A DNA stretch of 5,382 bases from an uncultured Clostridia bacterium (lineage in GTDB: Bacteria > Bacillota > Clostridia > Oscillospirales > Acutalibacteraceae): NCBI GenBank assembly GCA_947174455.1, contig CAMWIZ010000081.1, positions 1 through 5,382 of the forward strand, given 5' to 3'. Of the stretch, positions 1 through 4,776 are shown piece by piece (position 1 is the stretch's first letter; each line of letters opens with the position of its first letter). Made by a program: the position numbers and the translations under genes. Below the pieces are notes generated by a model. The model was not told the DNA's origin, ran no database searches, and saw nothing but the letters and a program-made list of their open reading frames with translations.

Positions 1-2
1 AT

Positions 3-113
3 AAATACCGCACCTGCAAAAAGTGCGGAAAAGACTGGAACGTAAGCAAATACGACCGCACAGGCAAGAAATATATTTGCCCTGTGTGCGATAAAAGGAG
101 GAAAAGACAATGA
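3..113 (+). CDS. Small zinc-ribbon protein, C-terminal part (5' end outside window)
   Basis: An open frame enters from the left edge and ends at TGA 111-113. It encodes 36 residues with two CxxC pairs: C-K-K-C at residues 5-8 and C-P-V-C at residues 26-29 of the visible part. The 17-residue spacing between the pairs is that of a zinc ribbon. The remainder is rich in Lys and Arg, especially the last six residues, which fits a nucleic-acid-binding or small structural zinc protein. The stop overlaps the next gene's start as ATGA (110-113), so the two are probably translationally coupled. The start lies upstream of the window, so full length is unknown. Small zinc-ribbon proteins are common in phage early regions; a specific function cannot be given. 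Confidence 0.72.
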   Translation, partial: KYRTCKKCGKDWNVSKYDRTGKKYICPVCDKRRKRQ

Positions 114-670
114 AAAAATATGAATTAACCGAAGAAACAAGAGAATGGTATGGAATAACATTGCACAGAATTAAAGCATTAAAAGACATCGGTAGCAGTG
201 TCAAAGCCGGAGATTTAGGAGGCTGGGTGCAGTCAGAAAATAATCTCTCACACAAGGGGGGGTGTTGGGTGCATGGCAACGCTCGGGTATGTGACAATGC
301 TGAGGTGTATAGCAATGCTCGGGTGTATGGCAATGCTGAGGTGCATGGCGATGCTGAGGTGTACGGCAATGCTCGGGTGTGTGGCGATGCTGAGGTGTAC
401 GGCAATGCTTTGGTGCGTGAAAAGGCAAATATACAATCAACAGCGGATTACATAACTGTAGGTCCAATAGGAAGTCGAGATGATTTTACAACATTTTATC
501 GCACTAGCACTAAGGGTAATGAAATATATGTTAAATGCGGTTGTAAAAATACCGATATTGACACCTGGCTTGCCATGGTTGAAAAAACTCATGGGAATAA
601 CAAACACGGCAAAATGTATAGAGAAGCGGCTGAATTGGCATATATGCAAATAAAAAAGTTGGAGGACTAA
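110..670 (+). CDS. Left-handed beta-helix (hexapeptide-repeat) phage protein, YdcK-like
   Basis: This 186-residue protein has three parts. Residues 1-50 contain a GDLGGWVQSENNLS stretch that I recognise from phage and prophage hexapeptide proteins. Residues 55-102 are eight perfect six-residue units of the form [YHC]-G-[ND]-A-x-V, the signature of a left-handed parallel beta-helix, with decaying units (REKANI) up to about 110. Residues 113-186 form a separate C-terminal domain with VKCGC and ETHG-like (EKTHGNNKHGKMY) motifs that accompany this type of helix in related proteins. No acyltransferase active site is apparent, so the helix is probably structural or binding. The start has AGGAGG at 97-102 and overlaps the upstream stop by 4 bp. 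The 18-bp DNA repeats are nearly identical, suggesting recent expansion. The biological role is unknown. Confidence 0.85.
   Translation: MKKYELTEETREWYGITLHRIKALKDIGSSVKAGDLGGWVQSENNLSHKGGCWVHGNARVCDNAEVYSNARVYGNAEVHGDAEVYGNARVCGDAEVYGNALVREKANIQSTADYITVGPIGSRDDFTTFYRTSTKGNEIYVKCGCKNTDIDTWLAMVEKTHGNNKHGKMYREAAELAYMQIKKLED
256..262 (+). repeat. G7 homopolymer just before the hexapeptide repeats
   Basis: Seven consecutive G bases lie inside the beta-helix gene, read as the end of AAG followed by GGG GGG. They fall 9 bp before the 18-bp repeat array. Runs of this length can slip during replication; a one-base change would shift the frame before the whole repeat domain. Whether it varies in nature cannot be seen from one sequence. 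Confidence 0.6.
272..415 (+). repeat. Eight tandem 18-bp repeats encoding beta-helix hexapeptides
   Basis: Eight contiguous 18-bp units start at 272, 290, 308, 326, 344, 362, 380 and 398, with consensus TAYGGCAATGCTGAGGTG. The central residue codon mostly switches between CGG (Arg) and GAG (Glu), in the order R,E,R,E,E,R,E,L. Each unit encodes one hexapeptide, or one face of a beta-helix rung. Because 18 is a multiple of three, other frames on both strands also stay open here, which produces spurious overlapping ORFs. Confidence 0.93.
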
Positions 671-671
671 A

Positions 672-872
672 ATGAACAAATTCACAAAATGGCTTAAAAG
701 CTTTGTCTTTGCTGAGGACGAGCCTATAAGCAATCAGAAAAACGACAGCAGTGTTTACATAAACGCATACAACAACTGGGCGAAGATTGAAACCAGTCTT
801 CCTGCTGAGAAAAATGCACAGGTAAAGAAAGCCGTTGATGAAATTGTTAAGGCTGTTTTTGAGGAAAAATAA
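672..872 (+). CDS. Hypothetical 66-residue protein
   Basis: I do not recognise this protein. It has a basic N-terminus (MNKFTKWLKSF) that could form a short amphipathic helix, a polar middle with several Asn, and a C-terminal helix-prone stretch rich in Lys, Glu, Ala and Val (about residues 44-66). There is no Cys, no obvious membrane segment and no known motif. It is a credible gene because GGAGG at 661-665 sits 6 nt before the ATG, it starts one base after the upstream stop, and it ends just before the only sizeable gap. It is probably a small phage accessory protein. Confidence 0.7.
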   Translation: MNKFTKWLKSFVFAEDEPISNQKNDSSVYINAYNNWAKIETSLPAEKNAQVKKAVDEIVKAVFEEK

Positions 873-877
873 AAAAC

Positions 878-908
878 TCGCCCCCGGAACGGCAATTCCG
901 AAGGGCGA
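878..908 (-). terminator. Strong hairpin; T-tract flank on the minus strand side
   Basis: The arms TCGCCC (878-883) and GGGCGA (903-908) enclose a second stem, CGGAA (885-889) with TTCCG (896-900), around a 6-nt loop; a single C faces AA as an internal bulge. Read on the minus strand, the hairpin is followed directly by G and then a T-rich run (complement of 866-876), the form of an intrinsic terminator. Read on the + strand it is followed by A-rich DNA, so it should not terminate + strand transcripts in the usual way. It fills most of the 873-957 gap and may instead stabilise or process the + strand mRNA, or block antisense transcription. Confidence 0.6.
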
Positions 909-952
909 AAAAGAAAAATTAACGATTAAATTTTAACACAGAAAGGATAAAA

Positions 953-961
953 ATGCAATGA
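953..961 (+). other. Possible two-codon leader ORF (ATG CAA TGA)
   Basis: ATG at 953-955 is followed by CAA and TGA 959-961, and the TGA overlaps the ATG (958-960) of the 114-residue gene. AGAAAGGA (940-946) is spaced 6 nt from the first ATG but 11 nt from the second. Ribosomes could therefore initiate at the first ATG and re-start at the second. This may equally be chance. Confidence 0.3.
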
Positions 962-1302
962 CTGATGCAAGAAGAAATAAAATTTTGCAGATTGTGATGT
1001 ACGCAACGCTGCTCAATAATGAGCCGACTAAAAGAGATTTAACAGGAGATAAACCTACTGTGTTCTGCAATTTCAGCGGTCATGTCAGCTTATTTGAGGT
1101 CAGAATATATAATCACGGCTGGAAATCGTATTGCGATGCCGATGTAATTTTTAATGTTAGCTTTGACAGTGAATACAGCAATATTAGAGAAAACAGCGAA
1201 CAGAGAGAATATCCCGCAGATGAGACACTCAAAATCGCTCTTAATCGCCTTAAAGCCCTATACAAAGAGTGGGAGGACAAGCCATGTATGACTACGGATT
1301 AA
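958..1302 (+). CDS. Hypothetical 114-residue phage protein
   Basis: I do not recognise this protein. It is a soluble, mixed alpha/beta-looking sequence. Residues about 30-75 are rich in beta-prone and aromatic residues (VFCNFSGHVSLFEVRIYNHGW, then DVIFNVSFDSEY), and residues about 87-108 look like one helix (ADETLKIALNRLKALYKEWED). There is no clear catalytic motif or membrane segment. A Shine-Dalgarno AGAAAGGA lies at 940-946, somewhat far (11 nt) from this ATG but well placed for an ATG at 953 that opens a two-codon ORF ending across this start. The gene overlaps the next start by 19 bp. It is probably the first gene of the block after the hairpin. Confidence 0.72.
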   Translation: MTDARRNKILQIVMYATLLNNEPTKRDLTGDKPTVFCNFSGHVSLFEVRIYNHGWKSYCDADVIFNVSFDSEYSNIRENSEQREYPADETLKIALNRLKALYKEWEDKPCMTTD

Positions 1303-1496
1303 CCTCCGCACAACTGCAATACGACAACGCAGAGCCACCGAGATACAACCGCAAGCCTGCATTTTACTGTGATGAGTGTGGTTCGGAGATTTATGTAGGA
1401 GAACAGTTTCTACGCCTTGATGAAATAAATCATATTTGTATGGACTGTGTTTGGTTTAATACAGATATCGCAGAAGAGGAGGAAGAATATGAGTAA
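1284..1496 (+). CDS. Small zinc-ribbon protein (70 aa)
   Basis: The 70-residue protein carries two CxxC pairs, C29/C32 and C52/C55, 20 residues apart, consistent with one structural zinc in a ribbon or LIM-like knuckle. The sequence around them (FYCDECGSEIYVGEQFLRLDE) and the N-terminal YGLTSAQLQYDN are familiar from small Clostridia phage proteins of unknown role. The tail is strongly acidic (about residues 63-70, EEEEEYE). I chose ATG 1284 because GGGAGGA at 1271-1277 is spaced 6 nt from it; an in-frame GTG at 1269 lies upstream and within this site and has no site of its own. It overlaps the upstream gene by 19 bp and the downstream one by 8 bp. Function unknown; a zinc-dependent adaptor or DNA-binding role is inference. 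Confidence 0.78.
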   Translation: MYDYGLTSAQLQYDNAEPPRYNRKPAFYCDECGSEIYVGEQFLRLDEINHICMDCVWFNTDIAEEEEEYE

Positions 1497-1698
1497 CAGT
1501 ACACTTCACACCTATGAACACTTTTACGCAGTTGTAAAAACACATTTCCCAACAGGAAAACTAAGGTGTTCGTTCTGTACATATTATGACAAACGGTCAA
1601 ATCGCTGCAATCTCACACAAACGCTTTGCTTTTTTCCAAATGAGCATATGAACGACGATTGCCCGCTTGTACCGATAGAAAGTGAGGTGGGCGGTTAA
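1489..1698 (+). CDS. Small Cys-rich phage protein (69 aa)
   Basis: This 69-residue protein has five Cys: C27, C30, C40, C47 and C58, in the pattern C-x2-C-x9-C-x6-C-x10-C. The core reads LRCSFCTYYDKRSNRC, followed by LCFFPN and DDCPL. It probably binds zinc. I recognise the general type from Clostridia prophages but know of no function. ATG 1489 is preferred over an in-frame start at 1447 because AGGAGG (1477-1482) lies 6 nt upstream. The start overlaps the previous stop (ATGAGTAA), and its own stop overlaps the next ATG as TAATG (1696-1700), which suggests coupled translation with the ATPase gene. Confidence 0.78.
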   Translation: MSNSTLHTYEHFYAVVKTHFPTGKLRCSFCTYYDKRSNRCNLTQTLCFFPNEHMNDDCPLVPIESEVGG

Positions 1699-2309
1699 TG
1701 GGTATTCCCGTCTTGATTTTGGGAGAAAGCGGCAGTGGGAAATCTGCCAGCCTGCGGAATTTTGAACCCGATGAGCTTGTGATTTACAATGTCGCAGGTA
1801 AGCCGTTGCCGTTTCGCAAGGGTTCAAAAATGAACAGAGCGGATAATCCGTCTTACAACACAATTTTAGCAAATATGGGGAAGAAAAAATTCAGCCGTTA
1901 TGTAATTGACGACAGTCAATATCTTTTGTGTTTTGAGCTTTTTGAACGTTCTGCCGAAACAGGGTACACGAAATTCACGGAAATGGCTTTGCATTTTTAC
2001 AACTTGATTCAATTTGTTATCAAGCAAATGCCGGATGACTGTATCGTCTATTTTTTACACCATACAGAAGAGATTGACGGTAAACTGAAAGCTAAAACCA
2101 TAGGCAGAATGCTTAACGAGAAGCTGACGGTAGAGGGGCTTTTCTCGATTGTGTTAATGGCACAGAACGCAGACGGCAAGCATATATTTGTCGTTCAGTC
2201 GGACGGCAGAAGCACCGTTAAAACTCCTATGGAGATGTTTGAAAAAGCTGAAATTGACAACGATTTAAAGCTTGTTGACACAACTATCAGAGAATATTAC
2301 GGAATTTAA
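1698..2309 (+). CDS. RecA-like P-loop ATPase, AAA_24/Sak4-type phage recombination protein
   Basis: The 203-residue protein starts almost directly with a Walker A motif, GESGSGKS (residues 9-16). A Walker B-like strand follows, YVIDD (68-72), then a strand ending in HH (VYFLHH, 117-122) as in a sensor position, and GRMLNEKLTVEGLF, a stretch typical of phage nucleotide-binding proteins placed in AAA_24. Sak4 family members are short RecA-core ATPases that promote single-strand annealing and work with a phage SSB; the next gene is SSB-like, which supports this reading. Length fits a minimal RecA core without extra domains. The ATG overlaps the upstream stop (TAATG), with GAGGTGG at 1683-1689. 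The alternative is a general phage AAA ATPase with a different role. Annealase activity is inferred from family and context. Confidence 0.82.
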   Translation: MGIPVLILGESGSGKSASLRNFEPDELVIYNVAGKPLPFRKGSKMNRADNPSYNTILANMGKKKFSRYVIDDSQYLLCFELFERSAETGYTKFTEMALHFYNLIQFVIKQMPDDCIVYFLHHTEEIDGKLKAKTIGRMLNEKLTVEGLFSIVLMAQNADGKHIFVVQSDGRSTVKTPMEMFEKAEIDNDLKLVDTTIREYYGI

Positions 2310-2343
2310 TTTTACAGCCGCAATGGCAGAAAGGATTTATATT

Positions 2344-2919
2344 ATGATTAAGCAATACACAGGAATGAAAGCAGAAAAAACAATCAGCAATATACCGCTT
2401 CCAGCAGGGGGGTATGTTGCGGAGATTATCAACGCAAAGGTTGAGGAGTACGACTGGGGTACGGTTGTAGTTATCGCTTTTGATATCGCGGAGGGTGAGC
2501 ACAAGAGCTTTTTCCAAAAGCAGTTTGACAGTAATCCTAACGAGGATAAGAAGTGGAAAGGCACATACCGCATTATTGTTCCCGATGAGAACTCAAAGTT
2601 CTTTCAGAGTAATCAGAAAACTTTTAACAATTTCATCTATGCCCTTGAGGACAGTAATAACGGCTATCATTATGACTGTGATGAGAAGAAATTTAAGGGC
2701 AAGAAGCTTGGTGTAATCTATCGTGATAAGGAGTGGGAAATGAACGGTAACAGCGGTTGGACAACCGAGTGTGGAGCAGTTACAGACATTACTGCAATCA
2801 GAGAAAATACATTTAAGGTATTGAAGCCGAAGCCGCTGAAAAACAGCACTTCATCACCAAATACAAGCGGTTCACCGTCTGCTAATGATATAACAGACGA
2901 TGATGATTTACCGTTTTGA
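2344..2919 (+). CDS. Single-stranded DNA-binding protein-like (DUF669-type) with acidic C-tail
   Basis: The 191-residue protein has an N-terminal, probably OB-fold-like domain (about residues 12-155) rich in beta strands, including LPAGGYVAEIINAKVEE and VVIAFDIAEGEHKSFF. A disordered Ser/Asn/Pro linker follows (about 160-181), and the last residues, DITDDDDLPF, match the acidic tip by which bacterial SSBs recruit partner proteins. This architecture makes it a phage SSB that would coat single strands during replication and recombination. ATG 2344 is preferred because AGAAAGGA (2328-2335) lies 8 nt upstream; in-frame starts at 2272 and 2323 lack such a site. It follows the Sak4-like ATPase after a 34-bp gap and precedes a nuclease gene. 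The fold assignment is inference; the tail is directly visible. Confidence 0.82.
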   Translation: MIKQYTGMKAEKTISNIPLPAGGYVAEIINAKVEEYDWGTVVVIAFDIAEGEHKSFFQKQFDSNPNEDKKWKGTYRIIVPDENSKFFQSNQKTFNNFIYALEDSNNGYHYDCDEKKFKGKKLGVIYRDKEWEMNGNSGWTTECGAVTDITAIRENTFKVLKPKPLKNSTSSPNTSGSPSANDITDDDDLPF

Positions 2920-2921
2920 TT

Positions 2922-3449
2922 ATGCACCCAGTAGAAGTTGAAAACGCTCTGAAAACTCTGACCCTGTTAGTCGACACAAGAGAACAGGATACCGAAAAAG
3001 CAAGACACAGAATAGCAAGCACTGAGCTGCCATTTGAACGAAGAAAGCTTGATTTTGGTGATTATTCTGCAAAGGTTACTGTATATGACGGCGAGGAATT
3101 AGATTTCTCTAATTCCTTTGCTGTTGAGCGAAAAATGGATTTGGATGAGCTTGCAGGCTGTTACACTCACAGCAGAGCAAGATTTGAACGAGAGTTTTTA
3201 AGGGCTAAAGATAAAAACGCAAAGATTTATTTGCTTGTCGAAAATGCAAGCTGGGACAAGGTTTTATCAGGCAAATACCGTTCAAGAATGAGTTCGCAGG
3301 CGTTGACTGCATCAATGTTTGCATGGCTTAGTAGGTACGACTGTCAGATAATTATGTGCGATAGTTTTACTTCAGGGAGACTTATACGTGAAATTCTGTA
3401 TCGAGAAGTAAAAGAACGACTGTCAAAAATGGAGGTGAGCGAACTTTGA
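2922..3449 (+). CDS. ERCC4-domain (XPF/Mus81-type) nuclease
   Basis: The 175-residue protein is a single ERCC4 nuclease domain. Visible motifs are LLVDTREQ (residues 15-22), GDYS (46-49) and ERKMDLD (69-75), which match the metal-binding GD...ERKxxxD signature of XPF/Mus81 nucleases, with D18, E21, D47, E69, K71 and D75 as likely catalytic residues. No helicase or tandem helix-hairpin-helix domain is attached, as is usual for stand-alone phage versions. Expected activity is structure-specific cutting of branched or flapped DNA. The start is uncertain: ATG 2922 is 2 bp after the upstream stop and has no clear ribosome binding site, while TTG 2916 overlaps that stop. Coupled translation from the SSB gene is likely. 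GGAGGTGA inside its 3' end serves the next gene. Confidence 0.86.
   Translation: MHPVEVENALKTLTLLVDTREQDTEKARHRIASTELPFERRKLDFGDYSAKVTVYDGEELDFSNSFAVERKMDLDELAGCYTHSRARFEREFLRAKDKNAKIYLLVENASWDKVLSGKYRSRMSSQALTASMFAWLSRYDCQIIMCDSFTSGRLIREILYREVKERLSKMEVSEL
3431..3438 (+). promoter_or_regulatory. Strong Shine-Dalgarno deciding a TTG start
   Basis: GGAGGTGA matches the 16S anti-Shine-Dalgarno over eight bases and lies 7 nt before TTG 3446. There is no ATG nearby in that frame, so this site is the main evidence that the HNH gene begins at TTG, overlapping the upstream stop by 4 bp (TTGA). Confidence 0.8.
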
Positions 3450-4075
3450 TTGATGCACAAGTAAGTTATTACGATAGATTTCTACATTCGGTTGAATGGC
3501 AATTTAAGCGTTTGGAAGTTATAGGTAGAGATAATCATTCTTGCCGCATTTGCGGTTGCACAGACAGTATTTGTGTTCACCATTTTGGCTATTCAGAGGC
3601 AATAATGCTTGATGATTGGAATTTAATCACTCTGTGTGAAAAATGTCACCGAATAATTTCGGATAAGGTGATTGAACTTAATTCTTACACCTTTAAAGAA
3701 AAACTCGAAAGAGGATTTTTTGAGGATTTTTGTGCGAACACTGTAAGGGATTTGTATATTAAAAGTTACTGCAAAAACGGTGACAAAAGCAAAAATTTTC
3801 TTGAATTGCGAAGAATTAAAAGCACAATTAACATCGTGCGTATTACATTTTTATTGCAGAAGAAATCGCAGGATCGGAAACTTGACGAAATTGAAAGCAT
3901 AAGGTTGAGAGACGTTAATTTTCAAATGAAAAGCCAAGAACTTATTTCAGAATATCGTAAGCAGTATATTTTAACTGCACTACAAGCGAGCGAACCACCG
4001 TACTCAATTAAACGCTATTTAGGTATCAGCAATAACACTTACGGCAAGCTTGTAAAGGGTGATGGCAGTGGCTAA
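3446..4075 (+). CDS. HNH endonuclease with C-terminal helix-turn-helix
   Basis: The 209-residue protein has an N-terminal HNH domain (about residues 18-72). C33/C36 and C64/C67 form a zinc site, VHH (44-46) holds the first histidine, N59 is the Asn in WNLITLCEKCH, and H68 is the last catalytic histidine. The middle (about 75-170) is basic and helical without a recognised fold. The end (about 175-205, EPPYSIKRYLGISNNTYGKLVKG) looks like a small helix-turn-helix. It may be a phage-borne endonuclease acting in recombination or a free-standing homing-type nuclease; its place between the ERCC4 nuclease and the replication initiator does not decide this. Translation starts at TTG 3446, supported by GGAGGTGA 7 nt upstream. 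Its 3' end overlaps the initiator gene by 8 bp. Confidence 0.82.
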   Translation: MIDAQVSYYDRFLHSVEWQFKRLEVIGRDNHSCRICGCTDSICVHHFGYSEAIMLDDWNLITLCEKCHRIISDKVIELNSYTFKEKLERGFFEDFCANTVRDLYIKSYCKNGDKSKNFLELRRIKSTINIVRITFLLQKKSQDRKLDEIESIRLRDVNFQMKSQELISEYRKQYILTALQASEPPYSIKRYLGISNNTYGKLVKGDGSG

Positions 4076-4772
4076 TCCTCAGACGGAAAATGGATATGTC
4101 CGAATTGCCAATGAACTTTGTGACGAAATAATCCAATACAAATGGAACAGTCTTTCCGAAATGAAAATAACATTATTTATTATTCGTCAAACCTATGGAT
4201 TTAATAAAAAGAGCAGACAACTTTCAGTCACTTACATAGCTAATGGAACGAAAATACCCGCAGATACAGTTAAAAGAAATCTAAAAAATTTGATACAGAA
4301 AAAAATTGTTATTGCGAAAGCCGAGTATTCAAACTCGATTAAAACTTTGAGTATAAACAAAGATTATTCAAAATGGTGTGGTGTCACAGATGACCAGTCA
4401 AGTATGACCAGTCACACACAACACCGCTGTGGTGTCACAGATGACACTGCTGTGGTGTCACACGTGACCCCCAATAAAAGACAGAATAAAGACAGAATAA
4501 AAGACAGTAGTAGTAGACAAACCACTACGACAATTCCAACTTTGGAGGAGGTAAAAGAGTATTGTAGCAGTAAGGGTTACACATTTGACTGCAATAAATT
4601 TTTCTCACGATATGAAATTGCAGGTTGGGAATATAAGGGGACACAGATAAAAAATTGGAAAGCTTTAGCCGATAGGTGGGAAGCTTCCGAACAGAAAGAG
4701 GATATCAAACCAAAGGAGCAAGAACCCGAGCTTGATATGTGGGGTAAGCCTATAAAGCCAAGATGGGAGTGA
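4068..4772 (+). CDS. Replication initiator, phage lambda O-like, carrying the putative origin
   Basis: This 234-residue protein opens with MANPQTENGYVRIANEL, typical of the Phage_rep_O N-terminal domain, and residues about 10-100 form a winged-helix DNA-binding region (KITLFIIRQTYGF, then a recognition-helix-like ADTVKRNLKNLI). Residues about 104-153 are a low-complexity linker whose DNA holds the iterons and AT-rich repeats. Residues 157-205 (PTLEEVKEYC... KNWKALADRWE) match a small C-terminal domain common in Firmicutes phage replication proteins, probably contacting the helicase or loader. GTG 4068 is chosen because the AGGGTGAT-type site (4057-4063) is correctly spaced for it and because relatives start MANPQ; ATG 4062 would add two residues but lies too close to that site. 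By analogy with lambda O it should bind its own gene's iterons. Confidence 0.85.
   Translation: MANPQTENGYVRIANELCDEIIQYKWNSLSEMKITLFIIRQTYGFNKKSRQLSVTYIANGTKIPADTVKRNLKNLIQKKIVIAKAEYSNSIKTLSINKDYSKWCGVTDDQSSMTSHTQHRCGVTDDTAVVSHVTPNKRQNKDRIKDSSSRQTTTTIPTLEEVKEYCSSKGYTFDCNKFFSRYEIAGWEYKGTQIKNWKALADRWEASEQKEDIKPKEQEPELDMWGKPIKPRWE
4377..4394 (+). repeat. Iteron copy A (18 bp)
   Basis: TGTGGTGTCACAGATGAC. It contains two overlapping dyads: TGTG-N4-CACA and GTCA-N4-TGAC (4383-4394). It is identical to the copy at 4428. Confidence 0.85.
4390..4414 (+). repeat. Two direct copies of ATGACCAGTCA with 14-bp period
   Basis: Copies lie at 4390-4400 and 4404-4414. The first shares its ATGAC with iteron A. 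Together they create a further GTCA-N4-TGAC dyad (4397-4408) and one extra GTCA half-site (4411-4414). The 14-bp period is not a multiple of three, so the copies encode different residues. Confidence 0.8.
4428..4445 (+). repeat. Iteron copy B (18 bp)
   Basis: An exact repeat of copy A, 51 bp downstream and in the same reading frame. It is preceded by C, extending its dyad to CTGTG-N4-CACAG (4427-4440), and by an ACACC that can pair with its GGTGT. Confidence 0.85.
4451..4468 (+). repeat. Iteron copy C (18 bp, two mismatches)
   Basis: TGTGGTGTCACACGTGAC differs from copies A and B at two positions inside the spacer of GTCA-N4-TGAC; both half-sites are intact. It starts 23 bp after copy B and is read in a different frame (GTG GTG TCA versus TGT GGT GTC), so the conservation is at DNA level. 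Confidence 0.85.
4473..4507 (+). repeat. Three AT-rich direct repeats, likely unwinding element
   Basis: AATAAAAGACAG (4473-4484), AATAAAGACAG (4485-4495) and AATAAAAGACAG (4496-4507) are directly abutted. The middle copy is one base shorter, so the three are read in shifting frames (NKRQ, NKDR, IKDS). They have purine-rich strands and lie 4 bp after the last iteron, the place of a DNA-unwinding element in iteron-controlled origins. Confidence 0.82.
4765..4769 (+). promoter_or_regulatory. Shine-Dalgarno deciding the GTG start of the primase gene
   Basis: GGGAG lies at the 3' end of the initiator gene, 7 nt before GTG 4777. The nearby ATG at 4775 opens only a three-codon frame (ATG TGG ATT, then TAA), so GTG is the likely start. 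Confidence 0.7.
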
Positions 4773-4776
4773 CAAT

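Larger units (their letters stand above)
4377..4507 (+). other. Putative phage replication origin inside the initiator gene
   Basis: An iteron cluster (4377-4468) is followed on its 3' side by AT-rich direct repeats (4473-4507). The whole block lies in the linker-coding part of the lambda-O-like gene. Lambda ori has the same order: iterons inside gene O, then an AT-rich unwinding region. Copies of the repeats fall in different reading frames, so their similarity is kept for DNA function. Origin activity is inferred and not shown by the sequence alone. Confidence 0.75.

Noticed and set aside
272..415. CRISPR array
   Set aside because: The units are contiguous 18-mers with no spacers, in frame, and encode a beta-helix.
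201..467. Open frames on the minus strand and in another + frame across the hexapeptide repeats
   Set aside because: They arise because the 18-bp repeat keeps every frame periodic and stop-free; the proteins are low-complexity, lack ribosome binding sites and overlap a well-supported gene.
878..908. Intrinsic terminator for the + strand operon
   Set aside because: The + strand downstream flank is A-rich, not T-rich, so the usual terminator form is absent in that direction.
909..957. Promoter before the 114-residue gene
   Set aside because: The stretch is AT-rich, but I could not find a convincing pair of -35 and -10 boxes with correct spacing.
1597..1872. Minus-strand ORF of 91 residues
   Set aside because: It crosses the coupled stop and start of two well-supported + strand genes and has no recognisable features.
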